DNA from: CAYOEZ01 sp964402955
GTDB taxonomy: Bacteria; Chloroflexota; DTOL01; DAOUCN01
Reading direction: 5' to 3'
Assembly: GCA_964402955.1 (NCBI GenBank)
Contig: CAYOEZ010000276.1
Coordinates: forward strand, 1 to 5,656
Length of the DNA stretch: 5,656 bases
Below the pieces are notes generated by a model. It was not told the DNA's origin, ran no database searches, and saw only the letters and a program-made list of their open reading frames with translations. A program made the translations under genes and the position numbers. Positions 1-5,635 of the stretch are shown piece after piece; position 1 is the first letter of the stretch, and the number at the start of each line of letters is the position of its first letter.

Positions 1-43
1 GGTCGCACAAGCACAGGGTACGTGGACACGCCAGGAGGAATGA
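1..43 (+). CDS. 3' end of an upstream gene (partial, product unknown)
   Basis: Frame 2 is open from the left edge and reads VAQAQGTWTRQEE followed by TGA at 41-43. Its end overlaps the AGGAGG ribosome binding site and the start region of the ZIP transporter gene, in the ATGA-type arrangement typical of neighbouring genes in one operon. Only 13 residues are visible, hydrophilic and charged at the end as many C-termini are, so the product cannot be named. Another frame is also open across these bases, so the assignment rests on the overlap geometry and is tentative. Confidence 0.4.
   Translation, partial: VAQAQGTWTRQEE
33..38 (+). promoter_or_regulatory. Ribosome binding site that fixes the ZIP gene start
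   Basis: A perfect AGGAGG lies 7 nt before the ATG at 46. The in-frame ATG at 40 is only 1 nt away and the in-frame GTG at 22 lies upstream of the site. The start at 46 is therefore preferred. Confidence 0.75.
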
Positions 44-45
44 GT

Positions 46-1254
46 ATGGTTACGCCAGAGGTGGTCGCCGTGGAACAGAATGAAGCGCGGGCGAGTACAT
101 TGAAAACGCTGGGCATGTTCGTTCTGCCTATTCTGCTGTTGGCAGGCGTGATCGCCCTCTTTCTGGTCACAGGCGGCGCTGGTTTGAACGTGCAGCCTGC
201 TGCTCCGCTGGAGTCTCTGGCGTTCGAGAGAACCGTCCTCAAGCCGGGGATGATTGAGTTGCATGTGCAGAACACCAGTCCCCAAGCTATCACGCTCGCA
301 CAGGTGAATGTGCGAGACAGCATTGTGCCGTTCACCGTGTCGCCGCACAGAACGATTGCGCGTCTGGGGCGCGCGACGGTTACGATTCCATATCCGTGGG
401 TGCAAGGGAATCCGTACGCTATCCTGCTCTTTTCGTCCAACGCGATCCCGCACCAGGCCACCATTGACGTTGCGTCGGAAACGCGCAGCGCAGATACGAA
501 CGCGCTGCTGAGTTTCACGCTCATCGGTCTGTATGTCGGTGTGATTCCCGTGCTGCTCGGCGTTTTGTGGTTTCCCGCGTTGCGGCGCCTGGGTTCACAG
601 GCGTTCACCTTCCTGATGGCGGCCACAGTCGGGCTATTGATCTTCCTTGGCATCGACGCGACGAGTGAAGGATTGGAGCAAGCGCGTGAACTCGGCGGCC
701 CGTTGCAGGGGGTGGGACTCGTCAGCATCGGCATCATCGGCGCCTTCCTCTTGCTCGACGCGATCTCGCGGCGGCGCGTGGGCAGCGGGCGCAGCGATTC
801 CGATCAGCGTTTGACGATTGCGACGATGATCGCAGTCGGCATTGGCTTGCACAATCTCGGCGAGGGGCTCGCCATTGGCGCGGCGTACAGCGTTGGCGCG
901 GCAGCGCTCGGCACGTTCCTGGTCATCGGGTTCATCATCCAGAACATCACGGAAGGGCTGGGCATCATTGCGCCCATCGTCAAGGACAGACCCTCGCCGC
1001 TACAGCTCGCGCTGCTGGGGATCATCGGCGGCGGGCCGGCAATTGTGGGCGCGTGGATTGGTGGTCTCGTCAGTTCGTCGTCGTTGGCGGTGTTGTTTCT
1101 CGCTATCGGCGCGGGCGCGGTCTTTGCGGTGGTGTGGCAGATCGCCAGGCTGATACACAGAGACACGACGAAACGCCCCATGCCGGTCACAGTTTTTGCA
1201 GGCGTTCTGACAGGCATGGCGATACTGTATCTCACTGGTTTCCTGGTCAAGTAG
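46..1254 (+). CDS. ZIP-family (GufA/ZupT-like) divalent metal transporter with N-terminal extracytoplasmic domain
   Basis: This 402-aa membrane protein probably moves Zn, Fe or a similar divalent cation. Seen: one hydrophobic helix at about residues 23-43, then a beta-rich stretch of about 110 residues with no helix, then about eight hydrophobic segments (roughly 156-174, 188-204, 221-238, 257-282, 287-312, 318-342, 346-370, 381-400). The ZIP metal motifs are recognisable as HNLGEG (269-274) in the fourth ZIP helix and QNITEG (299-304) in the fifth, giving likely ligands H269, N270, E273, Q299, N300 and E303. ZIP proteins typically have a proline before the Glu (HNxPEG); here it is Gly and Thr. 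The extra N-terminal helix and domain make it longer than a standard bacterial ZIP of about 260-310 residues. The domain looks Ig- or cupredoxin-like but lacks an obvious His/Cys/Met metal site. The start at 46 is chosen from AGGAGG spacing; a GTG start at 22 would add 8 residues. The gene probably follows an upstream gene in an operon. The transported metal and direction are not shown by sequence. Confidence 0.85.
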   Translation: MVTPEVVAVEQNEARASTLKTLGMFVLPILLLAGVIALFLVTGGAGLNVQPAAPLESLAFERTVLKPGMIELHVQNTSPQAITLAQVNVRDSIVPFTVSPHRTIARLGRATVTIPYPWVQGNPYAILLFSSNAIPHQATIDVASETRSADTNALLSFTLIGLYVGVIPVLLGVLWFPALRRLGSQAFTFLMAATVGLLIFLGIDATSEGLEQARELGGPLQGVGLVSIGIIGAFLLLDAISRRRVGSGRSDSDQRLTIATMIAVGIGLHNLGEGLAIGAAYSVGAAALGTFLVIGFIIQNITEGLGIIAPIVKDRPSPLQLALLGIIGGGPAIVGAWIGGLVSSSSLAVLFLAIGAGAVFAVVWQIARLIHRDTTKRPMPVTVFAGVLTGMAILYLTGFLVK

Positions 1255-1281
1255 GTTCTTATGAATGGCATGATGCTCGTC

Positions 1282-1455
1282 TTAACCTGCCCGCTCAACT
1301 GTGACACAATGAGCGGGGCTGCTCCCCCTCAGCCGCTGGCCGGAGCTGGGCCGCTGGCTGACGGTGATCGCGCCGCGATCGGCGGGCGGCTGGAGAGCAG
1401 CAACGTCAGGCTTACCATCGAACTGTAACCGCGTCTCCTGTGATTGGCCGGCCAT
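1282..1455 (-). CDS. Possible small protein of 57 aa downstream of pmbA
   Basis: The ORF starts with ATG at 1455, 29 nt after the pmbA stop on the same strand. It is preceded by a strong purine-rich ribosome binding site (GGAGGGGAG at 1470-1462, 6 nt from the ATG). It ends with TAA at 1282, 27 nt from the stop of the convergent ZIP gene. The predicted peptide begins MAGQSQETRLQFDGKPDVAA; it is polar, rich in Ser, Arg, Gln and Pro, has one Cys (residue 50) and no signal peptide or membrane segment. I do not recognise a family. It fills most of the otherwise empty 230-bp gap between the convergent genes. The strong ribosome site and operon position favour a real gene; the lack of a recognisable fold and the GC-rich context, where chance ORFs are common, argue against it. 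Confidence 0.35.
   Translation of the reverse strand: MAGQSQETRLQFDGKPDVAALQPPADRGAITVSQRPSSGQRLRGSSPAHCVTVERAG
1290..1330. other. Overlapping alternative hairpins in the convergent intergenic region
   Basis: CCCGCTCA (1290-1297) and TGAGCGGG (1310-1317) are perfect 8-bp inverted arms with a 12-nt loop. The right arm can instead pair GAG-GGGG (1311-1318, one bulged C) with CCCCCTC (1324-1330). The location between two converging transcription units suggests transcript-end structure. There is no T-tract on either strand, so it is not a standard intrinsic terminator. A further 7-bp dyad with a 1-nt spacer, GATCGCG/CGCGATC, sits at 1366-1380. Confidence 0.4.
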
Positions 1456-1484
1456 CAGAGTCTCCCCTCCCACAGCTTGAGACG

Positions 1485-2783
1485 TCATGTTTTGGCCACT
1501 ACGTTCATCTCGGGCAGCAGGATGGATGGCGTGTTGAAGCTGCCGTAGACCCATTCCGTCTCGTGACTGACGGCGGCGATGTTCTTCAGCAGGTCATAGA
1601 CGTTGCCGGCGATCGAGACGTCCTTGACGCGTCCGACGGTCTTGCCCTTCTCGATTCTGAAGCCGAGCGCGACGGGATTGGAGAAAGCGCCGGAGATAAT
1701 GTTGCCCTGGCCCAGTCCCAGCACGCCCTCAACAATCAGCCCCTCGTCTATGCCGGCGATCATGTCGGCCAGCGCCGTGTCGCCCCCGGCTATCAGCACA
1801 TTCGTCTCCGCCGGCGCAGGCGCGCTGAACAGGCTGCGCGAGCCGTTGCCGGTCGACTCCACCCCGGCCTGGGCGGCGGTCTTGAGATCGTAGAGGAAGC
1901 CCTTCACCACGCCGAGCTCGATGAGAACGTTGCGCCGGTGGGGCACAGCCTCGTCGTCGTAGGGGGCGCTCTCGGTCTTGCCGCTGATGGTGGCGTCGTC
2001 GGCAAGCGTGAGCTTGCTATCGAAGAGCATCTCGCCGAGCTTGCCTTTGAGCGGCGAGATGCCGCTATAGACGTTCTTGCCGTTGAGACCGGCGTTGAGC
2101 GGGAAGACTAGCGCCAGCATGCCTGTGGGGGAGAAGAGAACAGGCATCCGTCCGGAGCTAATGGTGGTCACGTTTTGCGCCAGTTGCAGTTTGGCGCCCA
2201 GTCTTCGGGCAGTCGCTGCATAGTCGTCGTCCCACATGGTTGTGTCGCTGGCGTCGAACATCATCAGCACGTCGTCGCCCCGGATGCGTGTCATCGAGAC
2301 GGAGATCGTCAGGGGCGTACGCACAATTGACGCGTCTGCGCCGGCCTGATTGCGGATGGACACGTTCTGCACCTTGCGCTCGACGCGTACGTCGACCTGG
2401 GCCTCCGGCTCGACCTGGCGCACGATCTGCACCAGCTCCTGGCCCATCTCGACGAGGCGCACGACCGGTAGTTCCGCGATGACTCTGTCATACGTCTGCA
2501 CGGGAAGCGCCGCTTGTGCTGCGGGAAAGCGGATGGGGATGGCGTCGCCGTAGCTGGCTGACTCGAGCGCGTTGGCCACGAGCCTATCGAGCGCTGCGAC
2601 ATCGCTCGCTGCGGCGAATCCGAGCCGTCCGTTCTTGACCACACGCACGGCCATGCCTGCTGTTTCGTCGACCTGGCTGGTCTTGAGCCGGTTTGCCTCA
2701 AATGAGATCCGCGTGGACTCGCTGCGGATGGTGACAACTTCCACCTGTTCGGCTTGCATCTGCAGGCGCTGTATGATGTCCAT
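1485..2783 (-). CDS. pmbA: PmbA/TldE, metal-free subunit of the TldD-TldE peptidase
   Basis: This 432-aa protein is a full-length member of the TldD/PmbA (U62) family; E. coli PmbA has about 450 residues. In known systems TldE pairs with TldD in a cytoplasmic heterodimer that degrades small unfolded peptides, processes the microcin B17 precursor and affects CcdA antitoxin and gyrase-inhibitor sensitivity. Seen: an N-terminal alpha/beta domain (about 1-110) with the family pattern ...SESTRISFEANRLK..., a central region (about 130-300) with SPTGMLALVFPLNAG where TldD carries its HExxxH motif, and the Gly-rich C-terminal core including LGLGQGNIISGAFSNP (355-370) and GNVYDLLKNI (393-402). No HExxxH is present, as expected for TldE rather than TldD. 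The ATG at 2783 is 11 nt after the tldD stop, with GGGAG 7 nt upstream. The pairing with tldD is conserved in many bacteria. The natural substrate here is unknown. Confidence 0.93.
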   Translation of the reverse strand: MDIIQRLQMQAEQVEVVTIRSESTRISFEANRLKTSQVDETAGMAVRVVKNGRLGFAAASDVAALDRLVANALESASYGDAIPIRFPAAQAALPVQTYDRVIAELPVVRLVEMGQELVQIVRQVEPEAQVDVRVERKVQNVSIRNQAGADASIVRTPLTISVSMTRIRGDDVLMMFDASDTTMWDDDYAATARRLGAKLQLAQNVTTISSGRMPVLFSPTGMLALVFPLNAGLNGKNVYSGISPLKGKLGEMLFDSKLTLADDATISGKTESAPYDDEAVPHRRNVLIELGVVKGFLYDLKTAAQAGVESTGNGSRSLFSAPAPAETNVLIAGGDTALADMIAGIDEGLIVEGVLGLGQGNIISGAFSNPVALGFRIEKGKTVGRVKDVSIAGNVYDLLKNIAAVSHETEWVYGSFNTPSILLPEMNVVAKT

Positions 2784-2790
2784 TCTCTAT

Positions 2791-2795
2791 CTCCC
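2791..2795 (-). promoter_or_regulatory. pmbA ribosome binding site overlapping the tldD stop codon
   Basis: The - strand reads TAGGGAGATAGAGAATG. The last G of the tldD stop (TAG, 2797-2795) is the first base of GGGAG, which is 7 nt from the pmbA ATG. This arrangement suggests translational coupling, which would help keep the two subunits in balance. Confidence 0.65.
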
Positions 2796-4165
2796 TACTT
2801 GCCACCGATGATGACGTCCTGGATGCGGATGTGCGGCGCGCCCATTGTTACAGGCAGGCCGTTCTGTCCGGCTTTGCCGCAGGCGCCGCCGCGCTGCGAC
2901 CACATGAAATCGTCGCCGATGGCGTCGATGCTCATGAGCGTGGTGAACAGGTTGCCGGCCAGGATGACGTCCTTCACCATCTCGGCAAGCTGTCCATTGC
3001 GGATCATGTAGGCATAGGCCGAGCTGAAGGAGAAGTTCTCCATCATCGTGTTGCCGCCGTAGAAGTCGCAGACGTAGATGCCCAGCTTGATGTCTTTGAT
3101 CATGTCGGCAAAGGGCGTCGCGCCGTTGCCGATGGCGGTGTTGGTCATGCGCACGACCGGCGGAAAGCGGTAGCTCATGGCGCGGGCGTTGCCGGTTGGC
3201 TTTTCGCCCATTTTGGCTGCTGTCTCGCGCGAGTGCAGGCGTCCGACCAAGACGCCGTTCTTGATCAGATCGGCGCGGCCGGTCGGCGTGCCCTCGTCAT
3301 CGTAGGCGTGGCTGCCGCGCAGGCCGGGAACAGAGCCGTCCTCAAAGGCGTTGAGGATGTCACCGCCAAAACGCCGGCCCAGCACCATCATCTCACGCGC
3401 CTTGGCATCCTCGTAGACAAAGTCGGATTCAGACAGGTGACCAAAGGCCTCGTGAATGAAGACGCCGGCTAGTTCCGGATCGCAGACGACGGGGTAACGC
3501 CCCCCCACGACGGGTTGCGCCGCCAGCAGGTCCACAGCTACTTTAGCCCCGCGTTGGGCCAGGTTCTCACGCCCCTGCACGAAGTCGAAGCCATGCTGCC
3601 CGGAGACGCGCTCGCCATAGCGCTGCACATTGTCGCCGGCGCGGGCGACTGCGCCCATACGGACGGAAATCATGGGCCGCTCTTCGTCGATGAATGCGCC
3701 CTCGGAATTGGCGAAGATGACGTGGCTGAAGCTGTCCGCATACGAGCTGTTTGTGTCCACGATCTGGTCGCTATAGCCAAGCACGATGTTGTTGTATGAC
3801 TCGATGAGCGCTTTTTTCTCGGCCAGGGACATACCGCGGAAATCACGCTTGAGGCTGGCTGCAATGTGCGCACGTGAAGCGGGCACAGGCGCTAACTCGA
3901 TCGGCTGCGCGCTGTGGACGACCTTTGCACATTGATAGGCCTGCTCGACGCGGGCCAGGAGGTCGCTGCGATCGTTGAAGGTGGCGATGCCCCAGCCGCC
4001 GTCGCGACACAGGCAGCGCACAATCCCGCCCGCATCGATGACGGAGTTGGCGGATTCAAGGTTCTTGCCGCGGTAGGAGACGGTTGTGGCCTCACGCTCT
4101 TCAAGCCGGATCTCGGTATAGTCTGCTTTGCTGCTCTCGAGCGCCGCTGCGATTCTGTCGTGCAT
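2795..4165 (-). CDS. tldD: TldD, metallopeptidase subunit of the TldD-TldE complex
   Basis: This 456-aa protein is the catalytic, metal-binding subunit (E. coli TldD has about 480 residues). Seen, numbered from the ATG at 4165: the metalloprotease motif HEAFGH at 238-243, followed by LSESDF as is typical for TldD; a Gly-rich stretch with LRGSHAYDDEGTPTGRADLI (282-301), a family signature; FYGGNTMMENFSFSSAYAY around 368-386; and Cys429 in the QRGGACGKAGQ segment (424-434), at the position of the third, cysteine metal ligand known from the E. coli structure. All catalytic elements look intact. The start at 4165 has AGGAG 7 nt upstream; the in-frame ATG at 4180 would add 5 residues (MRSRD) but has only a poorly spaced purine run before it, and that extension overlaps the ribosome site. 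The gene is followed 11 nt later by pmbA, its usual partner, and lies 74 nt after the acetyltransferase gene. The role in peptide turnover or precursor maturation is inferred from family knowledge. Confidence 0.95.
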   Translation of the reverse strand: MHDRIAAALESSKADYTEIRLEEREATTVSYRGKNLESANSVIDAGGIVRCLCRDGGWGIATFNDRSDLLARVEQAYQCAKVVHSAQPIELAPVPASRAHIAASLKRDFRGMSLAEKKALIESYNNIVLGYSDQIVDTNSSYADSFSHVIFANSEGAFIDEERPMISVRMGAVARAGDNVQRYGERVSGQHGFDFVQGRENLAQRGAKVAVDLLAAQPVVGGRYPVVCDPELAGVFIHEAFGHLSESDFVYEDAKAREMMVLGRRFGGDILNAFEDGSVPGLRGSHAYDDEGTPTGRADLIKNGVLVGRLHSRETAAKMGEKPTGNARAMSYRFPPVVRMTNTAIGNGATPFADMIKDIKLGIYVCDFYGGNTMMENFSFSSAYAYMIRNGQLAEMVKDVILAGNLFTTLMSIDAIGDDFMWSQRGGACGKAGQNGLPVTMGAPHIRIQDVIIGGK

Positions 4166-4172
4166 ATCTCTG

Positions 4173-4177
4173 CTCCT
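4173..4177 (-). promoter_or_regulatory. tldD ribosome binding site that decides its start
   Basis: AGGAG at 4177-4173 is 7 nt before the ATG at 4165 and lies inside the would-be coding sequence of the alternative ATG at 4180. This favours the downstream start. The A of this site is also the last base of a TGA that ends a 19-codon ORF (4177-4236). Confidence 0.65.
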
Positions 4178-4236
4178 CATGCCGTCAGGAACCTCTCCAG
4201 AACGGGCTTGATGGGCGGGCTGATTGGGGTTGGCAT
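4177..4236 (-). CDS. Possible 19-aa leader peptide between the acetyltransferase gene and tldD
   Basis: The ORF starts with ATG at 4236, 3 nt after the acetyltransferase stop (TAG, 4242-4240), and ends with TGA at 4179-4177, whose last base begins the tldD AGGAG. It reads MPTPISPPIKPVLERFLTA. There is no good ribosome binding site of its own, so translation would depend on re-initiation by ribosomes finishing the upstream gene. It could serve to carry ribosomes to the tldD start, or it may simply be a chance ORF in a 74-nt gap. No family is recognised. Confidence 0.2.
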   Translation of the reverse strand: MPTPISPPIKPVLERFLTA

Positions 4237-4239
4237 CTG

Positions 4240-5424
4240 CTAAAACGTCTCATGCAGATGAGGCATCATGGGCGGGAACATGGCGCGCATGGTGTCCTGT
4301 GTTTGCGGCGATGGATTGCCCCAGCCGCGCCAGACGAAGTCGCCGGGGTCGTGTGCGCCATACACAAGCGCGCCAATCGCCTGAATAGCCAGGTCGCACT
4401 CAGCTTCGCTGGCCGGACTGACATGCAACAGTCCGGCTTGGGCGGCGAATTGCCAGACGCCTTCGTTCCAGGGACAGAGCGCGTCGCTGATACGTGCTGT
4501 GAATTGCCCCGCCCCGCAGCGCATGCCGCCGATCCTGGCCACGTCCAAGACGCGCCCCATCGGCGCGATGTCGACAGCCTGGGCTGTCACCTTGAGGTCG
4601 TCGAGCCAGGTTTCGGGATGGTCAAAGGGCGGCAGCCACATCTCGACCTTGCTGGCCTGGTCCACATGGCGAGCGATCCAGTTGAGGAGCAGGTATTTGC
4701 CCTGGCTGTTGAGGTAGTAGAAGCGGCGAATGCGCATCGTGAAGTCGGCGATGCGCTCACCTTGCAGGTCGTAGAGCATGATGCCCACGGTCTCGCCGTT
4801 GGCCGTGGCGCGGGCAAGCCAGAGATTGGCGCGCTGCGCTGCGGCTGGCTCCGCATAGTCGAACAAGGCCATACCGTGGACGCTGGCTTGCAGCGTGAAC
4901 AGAAAATCGCGGAACGCAGTGTACTCGTCGGCCACCAGGCCCAGTTCCACTTTGCCAGCCAGGTGCATCTTGAGCGCCGGCAGCAGTGACTGTGGATTGA
5001 CGGTGACTTTGTGAACAAGTGGCAGCGTCACATAGCCGATGCGCTCGTAGAACGACTCGCGGAACGGGTAGAGGCAGGAAACCACGCTGCCATTGGCGCG
5101 CACCGTAGCCAACAGGCGCGCCAGCATGCCTTTGGCATATCCTCTGCGGCGGGCTGCCGGATGGGTGGCGACGTTATGGACGCCTGCCATCGGCAGTATC
5201 ATGCCGCGCACGTTCTGGGTGAGCGCGCTGGCGGCGGCGCAAGCGGCGATGGCGCCATCCTCATACGCGGCCACGTAGGTGACACCCTGGCGCTGTTTGA
5301 TTTGTTCCTGCCGCTCTGCCTTATCGGGCAGGGGCGGCGTAGCCCGGAATGAGTATAGGGGCAGAAGATACATCGCCTCGAGGATCTCGTCGCCCTCAAT
5401 CTGGCGGATTGTGGTGTGTGGCAT
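4240..5424 (-). CDS. Eis-like GNAT N-acetyltransferase with C-terminal SCP2-like domain
   Basis: This 394-aa protein is probably a cytoplasmic acetyl-CoA-dependent N-acetyltransferase of the Eis family (Mycobacterium tuberculosis Eis, about 402 aa, acetylates aminoglycosides and other amines at several positions). Seen: an N-terminal GNAT domain (about 1-150) with the beta-4 strand and acetyl-CoA loop GVHNVATHPAARRRGYAKGM (81-100), where RRRGYA is the pyrophosphate-binding signature; then FRESFYERIGY (121-131), whose Tyr126 appears to match the general-acid tyrosine of Eis; a second, degenerate GNAT-like domain (about 155-285); and an SCP2-like C-terminal part (about 295-394). The protein ends in Phe, as Eis does, where the terminal carboxylate acts in catalysis. 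The start at 5424 has GGAGGAGG upstream and matches the family N-terminus; the reading frame stays open to 5640, but those codons cross a hairpin repeat. The real substrate is unknown. It is likely first in an operon with tldD and pmbA. Confidence 0.85.
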   Translation of the reverse strand: MPHTTIRQIEGDEILEAMYLLPLYSFRATPPLPDKAERQEQIKQRQGVTYVAAYEDGAIAACAAASALTQNVRGMILPMAGVHNVATHPAARRRGYAKGMLARLLATVRANGSVVSCLYPFRESFYERIGYVTLPLVHKVTVNPQSLLPALKMHLAGKVELGLVADEYTAFRDFLFTLQASVHGMALFDYAEPAAAQRANLWLARATANGETVGIMLYDLQGERIADFTMRIRRFYYLNSQGKYLLLNWIARHVDQASKVEMWLPPFDHPETWLDDLKVTAQAVDIAPMGRVLDVARIGGMRCGAGQFTARISDALCPWNEGVWQFAAQAGLLHVSPASEAECDLAIQAIGALVYGAHDPGDFVWRGWGNPSPQTQDTMRAMFPPMMPHLHETF

Positions 5425-5427
5425 GCG

Positions 5428-5435
5428 CCTCCTCC
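5428..5435 (-). promoter_or_regulatory. Ribosome binding site of the acetyltransferase gene
   Basis: GGAGGAGG at 5435-5428 on the - strand places GGAGG 6 nt before the ATG at 5424. This supports the 394-aa form over the 466-residue frame that extends into repeat sequence. No convincing -35/-10 pair is visible in the 38 nt between this gene and the hairpin repeat, so the promoter may lie within or beyond the repeat. Confidence 0.7.
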
Positions 5436-5462
5436 GTAGTTTGACAAAGTCACATTCGCGTG

Positions 5463-5601
5463 CTGTCATGCTGAGGGAGCGCTCTTTGCGACCGAAGCAT
5501 CTCGGATGGCACACGCTGAGATTCTTCGTCGCACACATCGCTCCTCCCTGGCCTGCCCCCTGGCCTGCCCTGGGCAGGCCAGGGGGCAGGCAGCATGACA
5601 G
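5463..5601. repeat. Imperfect-palindrome intergenic repeat (MITE/REP-like) with 11-bp terminal inverted repeats
   Basis: The ends are exact inverted copies: CTGTCATGCTG (5463-5473) and CAGCATGACAG (5591-5601). Inside, GGAGCG (5476-5481) pairs with CGCTCC (5539-5544). GCGACCGAAGCATCTC (5488-5503) pairs with GAGATTCTTCGTCGC (5518-5532), with one mismatch and one bulge. The apical loop is 5504-5517. The whole therefore folds as one long hairpin interrupted by a second palindrome at 5551-5591. The wording (TGTCATGCTGAGGGAGC...GCGACCGAAGCATCTC) resembles intergenic hairpin repeats that occur in many copies in several environmental bacterial genomes; that is recollection, not a search. GTG flanks both ends (5460-5462 and 5602-5604), a possible but weak 3-bp target duplication. 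No coding sequence is supported within it. Confidence 0.75.
5551..5591. repeat. Perfect 41-bp palindrome nested in the repeat's right arm
   Basis: Two 20-bp arms (5551-5570 and 5572-5591) are exact reverse complements separated by a single T at 5571. The left side is made of two exact tandem copies of CCTGGCCTGCCC (5547-5558 and 5559-5570). The right side holds one full inverted copy (5572-5583) and a partial one (5584-5591). The stem is almost purely G:C and would be a very stable hairpin or cruciform. It interrupts the outer hairpin between CTCCC and CAGCATGACAG. On the - strand no T-tract follows, so it is not a standard terminator. Confidence 0.9.
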
Positions 5602-5612
5602 GTGCCCACTGC

Positions 5613-5635
5613 AAAAAGGTTGTGTTCGCCCAACC
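5613..5635 (-). terminator. Weak intrinsic-terminator-like hairpin
   Basis: On the - strand GGTTG (5635-5631) and CAACC (5622-5618) form a 5-bp stem with an 8-nt loop, followed at once by five T (5617-5613). The position fits the end of a - strand gene lying to the right of the window. The stem is short, so this is only a candidate. Confidence 0.3.

Noticed and set aside
804..1307. 167-codon open frame on the - strand opposite the ZIP gene
   Set aside because: It is antisense to the ZIP transmembrane core; the Thr/Pro/Met-rich product is an artefact of the opposite strand.
1440..2111. 223-codon open frame on the + strand opposite pmbA
   Set aside because: It lies wholly opposite the end of a clear, conserved gene, and its composition is what antisense frames of GC-rich genes give. 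No family is recognised.
2831..3472. 213-codon open frame on the + strand opposite tldD
   Set aside because: It is the antisense of the most conserved part of tldD, including the HExxxH region. It is His- and Val-rich, as expected for a complement frame.
4084..4989. 301-codon open frame on the + strand opposite tldD and the acetyltransferase gene
   Set aside because: It spans two real genes and their gap in antisense and has no domain pattern, so it is a GC-driven shadow.
5438..5452. TTTGACAAA dyad near the acetyltransferase ribosome site as an operator or -35 element
   Set aside because: The dyad is short, and a TTGACA reading on the + strand has no -10 partner and points away from the gene. 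Chance is a sufficient explanation.
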